From positions 1 through 64,000 of the forward strand of contig JASJEC010000009.1 of NCBI GenBank assembly GCA_030064845.1: a stretch of DNA of 64,000 nt, written 5' to 3'. Position 1 is the first letter of the stretch, and the number at the start of each line of letters is the position of its first letter. Positions 15,991-25,223 of the stretch are shown in pieces. Origin of the DNA: Kiloniellales bacterium. Its GTDB lineage: Bacteria; Pseudomonadota; Alphaproteobacteria; Kiloniellales; JAKSDN01. Below the pieces are notes generated by a model. It was given only the letters and a program-made list of their open reading frames with translations. It had not been told where the DNA came from and did not search any database. The position numbers and the translations under genes were made by a program.

Positions 15991-17676
15991 GTGATCCGCA
16001 GGCTCCGGCTCGCCTCTGGGCTTCTGCTCTTCGCCTACCTGCTAACCCACAGCCTGAACCACGCCCTGGGGCTGGTTTCACTCGACGCGCTGGAAGCGGG
16101 CCGCCACTGGTTCCTCCTGCTTTGGCGCAACCTTCCGGCGACCGTCCTGCTCTACGGCGCGTTCCTGATCCACGCCGGCCTCGCCCTTTGGGCGCTCTAT
16201 CAGCGCCGGCGGCTGAGGATGCCGGCCGGCGAGGCAGTCCAGCTGGCGGCCGGCCTGGCGATCCCGCCGCTGCTGATCCTGCACATCCTCGGCAACCGGC
16301 TCGTGGCCGAGCTCTTCGGCATCGAGGACAGCTACCAGCGGGTTCTCCTGATCTACTTCTGGTACGACCCCGCGTCGGCCGTGCGGCAGTTCGCCGTGGT
16401 CCTGCTCGCCTGGCTGCACGGCTGCATCGGATTGCACTTCTGGCTGCGCCTGAAACCCTGGTACGCCGCCGTCGCGCCGACGGCCCTGGTCCTGGCCGTT
16501 ACCGTGCCGCTGGTCTCGACGCTGGGCGTGCTAGTGGCTGGGCGTGACGTCGTCCGCCTGGCCCGCGACGAGGCGTGGCTCGCCGCGGCCACCGCGCGCG
16601 CCGGGTTGGAGGAAGCGGCCGCGATCGACCTGATCTACCGCCTGGAAGCCTGGGCCCTGGCCGTGATGGCCGCGCTGCTGATACTGACCTTGCTGGCGCG
16701 TCTGCTGCGTCAGGCCTGGCAGCGCCGCCGGGGCATCGTGACCGTGAGCTACCCGGCCGGCCAGAAGGTCGCGGTCGCGCCGGGCACCTCGATCCTCGAT
16801 GCCAGCCGCCAGGCGCGTATCCCCCACGCCGAGGTCTGCGGCGGCCGCGGACGCTGCTCGACCTGCCGCATCCGCATCGCCGGGGGGCTGGCCGACCTGC
16901 CGCCGCCCGGCGACGCGGAGGCGCGGGTGCTCGCCCGCATCGGAGCGGCGCACAATGTCCGGCTCGCCTGCCAGACCGTGCCGCTGCGCGACGTCGAGGT
17001 CGCCCCGCTGCTGCCGCCGGCCGTCGGGCCCAAGGAGCAGAGACGCCAGGCGGGCTACCTCCAGGGCGACGAGCGAGAGGTGGCGATCCTCTTCGCCGAC
17101 CTCCGGGGCTTTACCACCCTGTCCGAGGACAAGCTGCCCTACGACGTGGTCTTCCTGCTGAACCGCTATTTCGCCGCCATGGGCATGGCCATCGAGGAGT
17201 CTGGGGGGCGGATCGACAAGTTCGTCGGCGACGGCATCATGGCGCTCTTCGGGGTCGAGCGCGGTGTGGCGAGCGGCTGCGGGAACGCGCTCAACGCCGC
17301 CGCGCGCATGGGTGAGCGGCTGGTCGAGCTGAACGCCGCGCTCCGCAGCGACCTGCCCCAGCCGCTCAGGATCGGCATCGGCATCCACGCCGGCCCGGTG
17401 ATCGTCGGCGAGATGGGCTACGGGGCGGCGACCTCGGTCACCGCGATCGGTGACACGGTCAACGCCGCCAGCCGCCTGGAGGCGCTCACCAAGGAGTTCG
17501 GCGTCCAGCTGGTGGTGTCGGAGCCGGTCGCCCGCCACGCCACGGTCGACCTCGCGGCCTTTCCCGACCGGCAGATCGAGGTGCGCGGCCGCAGCGGCAC
17601 GCTGCGCATCCACCTGGTCAAGCAGGCGATGACCTTGCGCCCGGTCCTCGCCGGCGGCGCGGCGGAGGCGGTGTAG
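15991..17676 (+). CDS. cyaC: Redox-type adenylate cyclase CyaC (6TM di-haem anchor, 2Fe-2S domain, class III cyclase)
   Basis: 561 residues. Six helices in 1-245 carry membrane histidines (His20, His24, His61, His98, His143, His149) like the cytochrome-b anchor of succinate dehydrogenase. A ferredoxin domain has Cys283, Cys289, Cys292 (CGGRGRCSTC) and Cys327. The class III catalytic domain (about 362-545) has metal ligands Asp370 (FADLRGFT) and Asp414 (VGDGIMALFG), with Lys410 as expected for ATP. This is the layout of Sinorhizobium meliloti CyaC, a quinone-responsive di-haem adenylate cyclase, so cAMP output probably follows quinone redox state. GTG start. Monocistronic, as far as can be seen. 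A decayed copy of its 3' end lies at 21470. Confidence 0.9.
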   Translation: MIRRLRLASGLLLFAYLLTHSLNHALGLVSLDALEAGRHWFLLLWRNLPATVLLYGAFLIHAGLALWALYQRRRLRMPAGEAVQLAAGLAIPPLLILHILGNRLVAELFGIEDSYQRVLLIYFWYDPASAVRQFAVVLLAWLHGCIGLHFWLRLKPWYAAVAPTALVLAVTVPLVSTLGVLVAGRDVVRLARDEAWLAAATARAGLEEAAAIDLIYRLEAWALAVMAALLILTLLARLLRQAWQRRRGIVTVSYPAGQKVAVAPGTSILDASRQARIPHAEVCGGRGRCSTCRIRIAGGLADLPPPGDAEARVLARIGAAHNVRLACQTVPLRDVEVAPLLPPAVGPKEQRRQAGYLQGDEREVAILFADLRGFTTLSEDKLPYDVVFLLNRYFAAMGMAIEESGGRIDKFVGDGIMALFGVERGVASGCGNALNAAARMGERLVELNAALRSDLPQPLRIGIGIHAGPVIVGEMGYGAATSVTAIGDTVNAASRLEALTKEFGVQLVVSEPVARHATVDLAAFPDRQIEVRGRSGTLRIHLVKQAMTLRPVLAGGAAEAV

Positions 17677-17703
17677 CCACATGCGGACCCGGAACCGTGA
17701 TTC

Positions 17704-18435
17704 ATGTCAAAGGAGTTAAGCTTTCGGCGATTGCAACATGAGCGTCTCCTCCGCTCCAAGAGAGTGACGGGATCGGTGACGCGCGTCAGCCTGCTGGTTT
17801 TGATTTTGTTGGTATCTGGATGCCTACTCGTGCCGCCGGTTTGGGACGCCGGCGACGCGATTTATCGACTCGACCCCATCGAAGAGGGCGTCACGACCAA
17901 GCAGGAGGTCCTCGCTGAGCTGGGCGAACCGGACATGGTTCTGGATAACGAGGAGGGAGCCATCTTCGTCTATCGGGGTGAAGCGACCAATGTCGTACTT
18001 CCCGTGTTCATTCCGGTGGGCGGCTATGGCACCGTCATTTGGCGGGTCACGATAGTTTTCGACCAAGAGGGTCTGGTTCAATCCGTTTCGGCTTCGAAGC
18101 GCGCGAAGAAGCGGTACCACGACGTAAGTCCCGACCAGGAAGACCCCATCGAAGCGATACGGCGAGAAAACTTCGGCAAGCAACTGAAGAAGGCCTGCAC
18201 CGGCGACAAGTCGGCCCAATACGTCGTCGCGCAGTTCTACGACCGGGGCGAAGGCGTGGAACGGAACGAGGTCGAAGCCTACAAGTGGTATACCCTGACT
18301 GAGGCAGACTGGCCCGAGCCCATCATTTACTTCAAGGACAGGCTGGAGCGGGAAATGACCTCGTCGGAGATCGCCGAGGCTGAACGCCTTGCCGCCGCAT
18401 GGCGGCCAAACCAGGCGGGCTGCTCACAGCCCTGA
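17704..18435 (+). CDS. Lipoprotein with SmpA/OmlA-like and Sel1-like segments
   Basis: 243 residues from ATG 17704, or 223 from GTG 17764, which would give a cleaner signal peptide (VTRVSLLVLILLVSGC, lipobox LVSGC). The middle, with YRLDPIEEGVTTKQEVLAELGEPD, resembles the SmpA/OmlA (BamE-like) fold. The end, QYVVAQFYDRGEGVERNEVEAYKWY, is one Sel1/TPR repeat. Base use looks less GC-rich than the neighbours, so it may be acquired. Likely a membrane-anchored periplasmic protein; role unknown. Confidence 0.75.
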   Translation: MSKELSFRRLQHERLLRSKRVTGSVTRVSLLVLILLVSGCLLVPPVWDAGDAIYRLDPIEEGVTTKQEVLAELGEPDMVLDNEEGAIFVYRGEATNVVLPVFIPVGGYGTVIWRVTIVFDQEGLVQSVSASKRAKKRYHDVSPDQEDPIEAIRRENFGKQLKKACTGDKSAQYVVAQFYDRGEGVERNEVEAYKWYTLTEADWPEPIIYFKDRLEREMTSSEIAEAERLAAAWRPNQAGCSQP

Positions 18436-18887
18436 TCCCTCAATGCTCTCGTACGGGCCGAGAGACGGAGACGGCATCTCGTTTGGGAAAACCAAACCGT
18501 GCTGCCGTTCGCTCGCGAATGTATCAGCGACTCCGACTTCGGGTCATTGTTTTCCGTCATCGGCCGCCGCCGCGCGGGTCCGGAAACGGTCGCAGGCCGG
18601 TCGTTACCAGCGCCGGAGTTTGAAGCCCGGGTTTACCCAAACCTCCCGCCGATTTGCCCCAGAGGGGGAAGTTCCTGGGTGGCGGGATGTGGGCACAACT
18701 GAAAGGATCGCTGTTCCCGAGAAGGCTGGGGCTCGGCTATGCTCCGAGAACTCGCGTTGCAGTCACGGAGCCCCGGCTTCCTACGCCGTGCTTGATCCAA
18801 CTCAATGCCGCGACCGGAGGGGCGGGCTATGGACTGTTTGCTGAAGATCGCCTGGCTGCGCCCCAGCCGATGTGCGGAGATCGCTCA
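18436..18887. other. Intergenic region without recognisable gene
   Basis: 450 bases between the lipoprotein and cytochrome c genes. Open frames exist in all plus frames but have no domain, signal peptide or codon pattern like the neighbours, and the frame leading into the cytochrome has no sensible protein before its signal peptide. Possibly decayed coding DNA. No terminator or RNA seen. Confidence 0.4.
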
Positions 18888-19475
18888 ATGCGTCCAATGA
18901 AGATCGAGACCTTGATGGCGCGCCTCGGCCTGGCCGCGGCGCTTTGCCTTCTTGCTTTCGGGCTGAGCGCAGCACCGGCGAGCGCGGGGGACGAACTCCA
19001 GCAGGAGCTGGTGCCCGGCCTGGATATGTGGTCCGAACAACGTCCGACCGCCCCCTACTGGGAACGGCCGGAGACCGAGCCGGACCTGATGCCGCGCTCC
19101 AAGAGGCACCGCGAGTTCATGCGGTCCGGCGTGCCGCTCGAGTATCGCAGCAGCAGGAATCCCTATCCGGCCGTGCAGATGGCCATCGACGATGGCGGCC
19201 GGCTCTACGAACGGCACTGTGCCGCCTGCCACGGCGTCAAGGGCTCGGGGGACGGCGAGGCCGGCATGGATCTCATGCCGCCGCCCGCGTTCCTGTCCTA
19301 TCTGATCAAGCGGCCGCGCTCCGTCGACGAATACCTGATCTGGACGATCTCGGAAGGCGGCGCGCAGTTCGGCAGCGACATGCCGGCGTTCAAGGAGACC
19401 CTCACCGACCGCGAGATCTGGGAGATCGTCACCTTCATGCGCGCCGACTTCCCCGATGTCGCGGAGGCCCAGTAG
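18888..19475 (+). CDS. Periplasmic c-type cytochrome
   Basis: 195 residues. A Sec signal peptide (MARLGLAAALCLLAFG, cleavage near ASAGDE) precedes a monohaem cytochrome c domain. The haem site is CAACHG in YERHCAACHGVKGSGDG, and the likely axial Met is in GSDMPAFKETLTDREIW, giving the usual class I ending WEIVTFMRADFP. ATG 18888 starts the signal peptide; a second ATG is at 18897. About 70 residues between signal and haem site are not recognisable. No oxidase or dehydrogenase gene is adjacent, so its partner is unknown. Confidence 0.88.
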   Translation: MRPMKIETLMARLGLAAALCLLAFGLSAAPASAGDELQQELVPGLDMWSEQRPTAPYWERPETEPDLMPRSKRHREFMRSGVPLEYRSSRNPYPAVQMAIDDGGRLYERHCAACHGVKGSGDGEAGMDLMPPPAFLSYLIKRPRSVDEYLIWTISEGGAQFGSDMPAFKETLTDREIWEIVTFMRADFPDVAEAQ

Positions 19476-19763
19476 AACGGGCCCTCGATCGCGCCTCGTC
19501 CTAGAAGCCGCCTGACTCCGCTTCCGCCTCCAGCGGCTCGCCGTCGGGCGTGCCGATCGCATTGAACCGCCACCGGCCGCGCAGACCGAGGGGCGTTCGA
19601 GAAATCCGGGATAGCAGGCCTGCGTCAGCCGATCGTCTTTCGCCGCCCGATCCTGAAGTTCGAGCGATCGCATTTCGGGATCGAAGGGACACTGACTCGA
19701 CGATTCCAGTGTGACTTGAGCTTCTCACAGAACGCGCGTCAGCCCGGCCGGACATTGGGACCG

Positions 19764-21308
19764 TCACACCAGGTCGTAATAGAGGAACATGGTCACGATG
19801 CCGACCACCCCCATGACCAGGAAAGAAAGCAACAGATGCCTGAAGAGGCCCTTGTCGCCCAAGGAGTACACGAGAAACAGCTTCATGAAGGTATTGGACA
19901 GGGCGCCGAGGACGACGTTGAAGCTCGCCCAGTCCAGCGAGATCAAGCCGGACCTCTGGGCGTCGCTCAGAGAAAAGGCGATTGCATCGGCGTCCGTCAG
20001 GCCGCTGACGATCGCGACCACCGGCAGCCACGCCTCGCCTAGGTAGGTGATGGCAAGACGCGTCGCCATCAATATGACGCCAAAAACCAGCCCGAAGGTG
20101 ATCGCGGACTTCAAGCAAAAAGGATTGCCGAAGCTCACCTCTTTCGCTCCGGCGCCCCCGGCCGGATCCTTCTTCGAGCGCAGGAAGTAGAGGGCGGCCA
20201 TGACAAAACCGGCAGCGCCAGTCACCAGGATCGGCACGGCCATGTTGCGCATCAGCGCCTGATTGAACACGCCGATCTGGATCAGGAGGCGCGGGAACAT
20301 GATCGAAGACGCGAGGAGTATGGCGACCGCGAAAAGCTGGTTCCACGCGGGCAACTCCTTGCTGCGCTTGGCAAAGCTCAGGGTTGTGACGGTGCTCGAG
20401 GCGAGGCCGCCGATCAGTCCGGTAAGTCCGATACCGGAGCCGCTGCCGAGAACTTTGACCAGTATGTAGCCGATAAAGCTGATCAAAGAGACCAGCACCA
20501 CGATCAGCCAAACCTTGAACGGCTTGAGCGCGGCCAGCATGTGCATGACGAACATCGGCGCCAGCGGCGCGTAGAGCTCGTTCCCCTCGGTTAACTGCTC
20601 CAGATTGTTGCCGATGAAGCGACCTGCCACCTCGGCGTCGGTGACGCTCGTGACTCTCATCACGCCCAGAAGTTCGCTGTCGCTGTAGAGGTTAAGGCTC
20701 TGGTCGACCCCGAAGAACTGGTTTTCGGCGGGAACGAAGGCGAGCCGGCCCGTGTCCTGCGCGACGGACACGACCTCGCCCACGGAGTAGGTCAGGAGAT
20801 TGTCCAGGGACTTGGTCGGCAGCACGGGAAGGACGATGAAGGTGATGATGAGGAACTTGACGGTCGCTTCGAGTTCGAAGGTCTTGATCTCCGAGCTGAA
20901 GCGGCCGAGGGCGATTTTCTGCGAAAGCACGGTGAGCAGCACGATCGTCAGTGCGACCGAAAGGGCGTAATGGCCTTGCATCGTCAAGACACCCAGGAAG
21001 AAGGTGACGATCGCGGCGGCTTCCGTCGTGATCCCGGGGTCATCGACGTTGTTTTCCCGGTCGGTCCAGTAACCGACAAGGAGAAGAGTGAGAAACCCGA
21101 AGAAACCCACGCCTATGAGCCATGAATTCTCGAACTCAATGGCGACGAATGCGCTGATGGCACCGACCAGGGCGACTATCACGAAGTCACGCAGGCCCGC
21201 GTGCGGATTCTCCCGGGCGCCCATGGTCCGCTCGAGACCGATCAGAAAGCCCAGTGCCGCTGCCAGCCCGAACTTGATGAAGAGACCGAGCAATTCGTCT
21301 GTAGCCAT
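19764..21308 (-). CDS. MgtC/SapB-DUF4010 membrane protein
   Basis: 514 residues from the ATG at 21308 (MATDELLGL); the frame opens 21 codons earlier. The N-terminal half is MgtC/SapB-like (LAAALGFLIGLERTMGARE, GLRDFVIVALVGAISA, GITTEAAAIVTFFLG). The C-terminal half is DUF4010, with GLIGGLASSTVTTLSFAKRS and VSGLTDADAIAFSLSD. Eleven or more membrane helices. An ion- or stress-related inner-membrane role is likely, but no member with this two-part layout has an agreed function that I can name. Monocistronic, with nothing recognisable in the 290 bases after its stop. Confidence 0.85.
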   Translation of the reverse strand: MATDELLGLFIKFGLAAALGFLIGLERTMGARENPHAGLRDFVIVALVGAISAFVAIEFENSWLIGVGFFGFLTLLLVGYWTDRENNVDDPGITTEAAAIVTFFLGVLTMQGHYALSVALTIVLLTVLSQKIALGRFSSEIKTFELEATVKFLIITFIVLPVLPTKSLDNLLTYSVGEVVSVAQDTGRLAFVPAENQFFGVDQSLNLYSDSELLGVMRVTSVTDAEVAGRFIGNNLEQLTEGNELYAPLAPMFVMHMLAALKPFKVWLIVVLVSLISFIGYILVKVLGSGSGIGLTGLIGGLASSTVTTLSFAKRSKELPAWNQLFAVAILLASSIMFPRLLIQIGVFNQALMRNMAVPILVTGAAGFVMAALYFLRSKKDPAGGAGAKEVSFGNPFCLKSAITFGLVFGVILMATRLAITYLGEAWLPVVAIVSGLTDADAIAFSLSDAQRSGLISLDWASFNVVLGALSNTFMKLFLVYSLGDKGLFRHLLLSFLVMGVVGIVTMFLYYDLV

Positions 21309-21469
21309 TTCCCCTCTCCCCTCGCGCCGAGACAATTCGGCGATACCGGTCTCCCCCGCGCGACCCCTCACCGACGATCCGAGTCTCCTTCTCGGCCGGT
21401 TCCGTCTTAGGGGGCACTCTCCTCGATGTCCTTTATAACAACCCCCGCCGACGCTTACTTCACCATCTC

Positions 21470-21615
21470 AAGCCTTCTCCAGGTTCGGCGTCCGGCAAAT
21501 GGTGTTTAAGCCGGCCGCCGGCCACGCCGCGCGGGATCTCCGGTTGATCCGCATTTTCAGATCGAAGTGCGCGGCCGCGGCAGCACGCCGCACATCCACC
21601 TCGTCAAGCGGACGG
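21470..21615 (+). pseudogene. Decayed fragment of a cyaC-type cyclase 3' end
   Basis: Bases 21484-21612 align with cyaC 17500-17628: both have TTCGGCGTCC, then GCCACGCC, then CAGATCGA(A/G)GTGCGCGGCCGC and ATCCACCT(C/G)GTCAAGC. A one-base deletion between GCCACGCC and CAGATCG breaks the frame. The second half reads QIEVRGRGSTPHIHLVK against QIEVRGRSGTLRIHLVK in CyaC. No cyclase sequence is present upstream, so this is a stranded remnant of a duplicated or deleted cyclase gene. Confidence 0.8.
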
Positions 21616-21663
21616 CCATCTGCGTCTCGCGTTGGCTGGTGAGGATCCGGAAGAGATTCGGGC

Positions 21664-22287
21664 TCAGAACGCACCGGACGCGGCCTCCTCTTCCAGTGCT
21701 TCGGCGTCCGGCGCCTCGATCACCTTGAGGGCGACGTCATAGTCGAAGCCCTGGCGGGCCAGGGCGGCGAGGTCGCGCTCGCGGCGCGCGCCGCGCTCCG
21801 TCCGGGGCCGGTAGGGGCCGAGGCGGCGGCGCCGGGCGAAGGCGAGAGCCGCCAGCAGCTCGGCGTCGCCCGGCCCCTCGCTGCGCGCCTGGACCGCCGT
21901 TTCGATGAGCTCGGTATCGACCCCGGTCTTGATCAGGCGGGCGCGGATTGCGCGTGCCGAGGCGCCGCGCCGGTGCAGGCTGCGCGCGCGGGCGTCGGCG
22001 TAGGCCCGGTCGTCCAGGACTCCGGCCTCGATCAAGCGCGCCAGGATCGCCTCGATGGCCTCGGCGGCGGCGGTCTCGTCGACCGTGCCGAGGCGCGCCG
22101 CCCGCGCCACCCGGCGCTGCAGCACCCGGCGCAAGTTTCCGGCCGAGGTCGCGTAGCGTTCCAGATAGTGGTGGGCCGCGCGGGTCAGCGCCTCGGGCGT
22201 GACCCGCGGTGCGCGCCTCTGGTTCCTCGGCGGCAGCCGGCCCAATCTCTTGCCTCGCTCCTGCGCCCGGTCTATCTGATCGGCCAT
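21664..22287 (-). CDS. recX: Regulatory protein RecX
   Basis: 207 residues. Three-helix repeats typical of RecX are visible: LTRAAHHYLERYATSAGNLRRVL, LIEAGVLDDRAYADARARSLHRRG and IRARLIKTGVDTELIETAV. RecX binds and inhibits RecA filaments. The C-terminal third (FARRRRLGPYRP..) is also family-like. ATG 22287 shares the palindrome CATG with the divergent ATG of the ABC permease at 22286, if both starts are right; an upstream start at 22344 would add 19 residues and overlap the neighbour. No recA or alaS is nearby. Confidence 0.9.
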   Translation of the reverse strand: MADQIDRAQERGKRLGRLPPRNQRRAPRVTPEALTRAAHHYLERYATSAGNLRRVLQRRVARAARLGTVDETAAAEAIEAILARLIEAGVLDDRAYADARARSLHRRGASARAIRARLIKTGVDTELIETAVQARSEGPGDAELLAALAFARRRRLGPYRPRTERGARRERDLAALARQGFDYDVALKVIEAPDAEALEEEAASGAF

Positions 22288-23101
22288 GAAACCCCTGTCC
22301 CCGAAACTCGAGACGCCGTCCGTCCGCCCGATCGGCGCGGTCAACTGGCTCGGCCTCTGGACACTCTACATGAAGGAAGTTCGGCGCTTCCTCAATGTCT
22401 TCACCCAGACTCTCCTGGCGCCGATGATCACCACGCTGCTGTTCCTGGCGATCTTCACCCTGGCGCTCGGCCGGTCGGTCCAGGAGGTCGGCGGCGTGCC
22501 CTTCGCCGAGTTCCTCGCGCCGGGCCTGATCATGATGGCCATGGTCCAGAACGCTTTCGCCAACACCTCCTCTACGATCGTGATCTCCAAGGTCCAGGGC
22601 AACATCGTCGACGTCCTCATGCCGCCGATCAGCCCCTGGGAGTTCACCGCCGGCGTCGTCGGCGGCGGCCTGACCCGGGGACTCCTGGTCGGCCTGGCGG
22701 TGGCGCTCGGCATGTGGATCTTCGTGCCCCTCGATCTCCACGCGCCCGCTTTCATTCTGTTCCACGCCGTCGGCGCCTCGCTCATGCTGGCCCTGCTCGG
22801 CATGATCGGCGGCATCTGGGCCGAGAAGTTCGATCACATTGCCGCGGTCACCAACTTCGTGATCACGCCCTTCTCCTTTCTCTCCGGCACTTTCTATTCG
22901 ATCGAGCGCCTGCCAGAGAGCTGGCACGCGGTCGCTCTGCTGAATCCCTTTTTCTACATGATCGACGGCTTCCGCTACGGCTTCATCGGCCATGCCGACG
23001 GCTCGCTCTGGGTCGGCATGGCGGTGGTCGCCGGAGCTAACCTGGCGCTCTGGGGCCTGGCGCACCGCATGGTGGCGACCGGCTACCGGCTGAAGGCCTG
23101 A
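22286..23101 (+). CDS. ABC-2 type transporter permease
   Basis: 271 residues with six helices. The helical block around PMITTLLFLAIFTLALGR, FLAPGLIMMAMVQNAFANTSS and the late FLSGTFYSIERLPESW.. LNPFFYMIDGFRYGFIG are typical of ABC-2 permeases of the YadH/NodJ type. It probably forms half of an exporter for a glycan, lipid or drug (substrate unknown). A paralogue follows after five bases. No ATP-binding subunit is encoded anywhere near, so the partner ATPase must lie elsewhere. Confidence 0.92.
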   Translation: MKPLSPKLETPSVRPIGAVNWLGLWTLYMKEVRRFLNVFTQTLLAPMITTLLFLAIFTLALGRSVQEVGGVPFAEFLAPGLIMMAMVQNAFANTSSTIVISKVQGNIVDVLMPPISPWEFTAGVVGGGLTRGLLVGLAVALGMWIFVPLDLHAPAFILFHAVGASLMLALLGMIGGIWAEKFDHIAAVTNFVITPFSFLSGTFYSIERLPESWHAVALLNPFFYMIDGFRYGFIGHADGSLWVGMAVVAGANLALWGLAHRMVATGYRLKA

Positions 23102-23106
23102 GCCCC

Positions 23107-23901
23107 GTGACGCCGCCCCGGCCCCGCGGTTTCGGCGCGGTCAACTGGGCCGGTCTCGCCACCCTGGTGCGCCGAGGGATCCAGCGCTTCGTCCGCATGA
23201 TCTGGGGCAGCCTCGGCGGGCCCGCGGTCTCCAGCCTGCTGTTTCTCGCCGTCTTCGTGCTGGCGGCGGGGCGCGACGGCGAGATCGCCCCGGGGCTTCC
23301 CGTCGTCCAGTTCGTCGCGCCGGGAATCGTCATGTTCGCCCTCGGCCAGGCGGCCTTCGAGAACGCCGCCTTCCCGGTCCTCGACGACAAGCTCGAGGGC
23401 ATGATCGGGGATCTGCTGGCCGCACCCCTGGCGCCCTGGGAGCTCCTCGCCGGCTACGTTCTGCCGGCGGCCTGGAACGCGCTGGTGATCGGCGGGGTCA
23501 TCCTGCTGGCCGCCCACCTCCTCGTCGGGTTCGAGATTCACAGCCCGGCCCTGGCCCTCATGTTCGCCACCGCCTCGGCGCTGCTGTTCGCCCTGATCGG
23601 GACCCTGGCGGGCCTCTGGGCCGACCGCTGGGAACACTACTCGGTGGCCGAGACCTTCGTCGTGCTGCCGCTCGGCTTCCTGTCCGGCACCTTCTTCACC
23701 CTGGCCAGCCTGCCCGGCGCGGCGCAGCAGCTGATCGCGCTCAATCCCGTGTTCTACGCGATCGACGGCTTCCGCTTCGCCCTGACCGGCTTCGGAGAGA
23801 CCTCGACGGCCCAGGGGATCGCCGCCCTGGGGCTGCCGCTCCTGGGCCTGGCCCTGCTGGCCTGGCGGCTCTTCGCGACGGGCTACAAACTGAAGCCCTG
23901 A
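23107..23901 (+). CDS. ABC-2 type transporter permease (tandem paralogue)
   Basis: 264 residues, GTG start five bases after the previous permease. It follows the same plan: VNWAGLATLVRRGIQRFVRMIWGS, FVAPGIVMFALGQAAFENAAF, VLPLGFLSGTFFTLASLPG and LNPVFYAIDGFRFALTGF. Its opening FGAVNWAGL mirrors IGAVNWLGL of the first gene, so the pair arose by tandem duplication. The two probably form a heterodimeric membrane channel driven by an unlinked ATPase (inference). Confidence 0.92.
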   Translation: MTPPRPRGFGAVNWAGLATLVRRGIQRFVRMIWGSLGGPAVSSLLFLAVFVLAAGRDGEIAPGLPVVQFVAPGIVMFALGQAAFENAAFPVLDDKLEGMIGDLLAAPLAPWELLAGYVLPAAWNALVIGGVILLAAHLLVGFEIHSPALALMFATASALLFALIGTLAGLWADRWEHYSVAETFVVLPLGFLSGTFFTLASLPGAAQQLIALNPVFYAIDGFRFALTGFGETSTAQGIAALGLPLLGLALLAWRLFATGYKLKP

Positions 23902-24043
23902 AGCGGGTCCGCCGAGTGCGGGGCTGCTGGTTGACAGGCCCCGATTCCGTGCGAAGATTGCGGGCAATGCGGCGGCCGGACCGGTTGTCCGCATGACTTT
24001 TTTTAGGCGACACTCTTCAACCGGCGACACGAGGAGAGGATTG

Positions 24044-25222
24044 GTGAGCGAGGCCCTCATGCCCACGTACGCGCGTCTCGATCTTGAGGTCGAGCGCGGC
24101 GAAGGTCCTTATCTCTACGGGACCGGCGGGCGACGATACCTCGACTTCGCCGCCGGCATCGCGGTCAACGCGCTGGGCCACAGTCATCCCCACCTGGTCG
24201 AGGCCCTGACCCGCCAGGCCGGCAAGCTCTGGCACTGCTCGAACCTCTACCGCATCCCCGAGGGCGAGCGCCTCGCCGAGCGGCTCTGCGCGCTCTCCTC
24301 GGCCGACCGCGTGTTCTTCTGCAACTCCGGGGCAGAGGCCATGGAGTGCAGCATAAAGCTGGTGCGCAAGTACCACGACGAGACCGGCAACCCGGGCCGC
24401 TACAAGATGATCGCCTGCGAGGGCTCGTTCCACGGCCGGACCCTGACCGCCCTCTCGGCGGCCGGCAACGAGAAGCACCTCAAGGGCTTCCTGCCGACCA
24501 TGGCCGGCTTCACCCAGGTCGCCTTCGGCAACCTGAACGAGCTGCGCTCGGCGATCGACGACGAGACGGCGGCGGTCCTGGTCGAGCCGATCCAGGGAGA
24601 AGGCGGCATCCGCCAGGCGGAGATCGACTACCTGCGCGGGCTGCGCGCGGCCTGCGACGAGTTCGGCCTGCTCCTGGTGGTCGACGAGGTGCAGTGCGGC
24701 GTGGGCCGGACCGGCAAGTTCTTCGCCCACGAGTGGGCCGGGATCGCGCCCGACGTGATCGCGACCGCCAAGGGCCTCGGCGGCGGCTTCCCGATGGGCG
24801 CGTGCCTGGCGACCGAGAAGGCGGCGGTGGGCATGACCCCCGGCACCCACGGCAGCACCTTCGGCGGCAATCCGCTCGCCATGGCGGTCGCCAACGCGGT
24901 GCTCGACGTGGTCCTGGAAGAGGGTTTCCTGGCGCAGGTGCAGGCGACCGGCGAGGTCCTCCAGGGCCGCTTGAAGACTCTGGTCGCGGGCCATCCGGAG
25001 CTCTTCGCCGGACTGCGCGGGGCCGGCCTCATGCTGGGGCTCGAGTGCGTCGTGCCGAACGGCGAGATGTTCAAGCGGCTCTACGACGAGGGCCTCCTGA
25101 CCGTGCCGGCCGGCGACAACGTGGTGCGGCTGCTGCCGCCGCTGATCATTGACGAGAGCCACGTCGAGGAGGCCCTCGGCATCCTGGAGCGCGTGTCGGG
25201 GAACTGGGCCAAGGCCGCGTAG
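24044..25222 (+). CDS. argD: Acetylornithine aminotransferase
   Basis: PLP enzyme of arginine synthesis (N-acetylornithine with 2-oxoglutarate); many ArgD proteins also act in lysine synthesis. 392 residues from GTG 24044, chosen for the GAGGAGAGG just before it; an ATG at 23993 would add 17 unlikely residues. [16 protein letters not shown] and [14 protein letters not shown] form the PLP phosphate site region. [10 protein letters not shown] and [19 protein letters not shown] include the conserved Asp, and [14 protein letters not shown] has the Schiff-base lysine. [14 protein letters not shown] closes the site. argF follows with a one-base gap. Confidence 0.95.
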   Translation: MSEALMPTYARLDLEVERGEGPYLYGTGGRRYLDFAAGIAVNALGHSHPHLVEALTRQAGKLWHCSNLYRIPEGERLAERLCALSSADRVFFCNSGAEAMECSIKLVRKYHDETGNPGRYKMIACEGSFHGRTLTALSAAGNEKHLKGFLPTMAGFTQVAFGNLNELRSAIDDETAAVLVEPIQGEGGIRQAEIDYLRGLRAACDEFGLLLVVDEVQCGVGRTGKFFAHEWAGIAPDVIATAKGLGGGFPMGACLATEKAAVGMTPGTHGSTFGGNPLAMAVANAVLDVVLEEGFLAQVQATGEVLQGRLKTLVAGHPELFAGLRGAGLMLGLECVVPNGEMFKRLYDEGLLTVPAGDNVVRLLPPLIIDESHVEEALGILERVSGNWAKAA

Positions 25223-25223
25223 C

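Noticed and set aside
18654-18887. N-terminal extension of the cytochrome c frame
   Set aside because: The signal peptide begins at 18888, and the preceding residues have no protein-like pattern.
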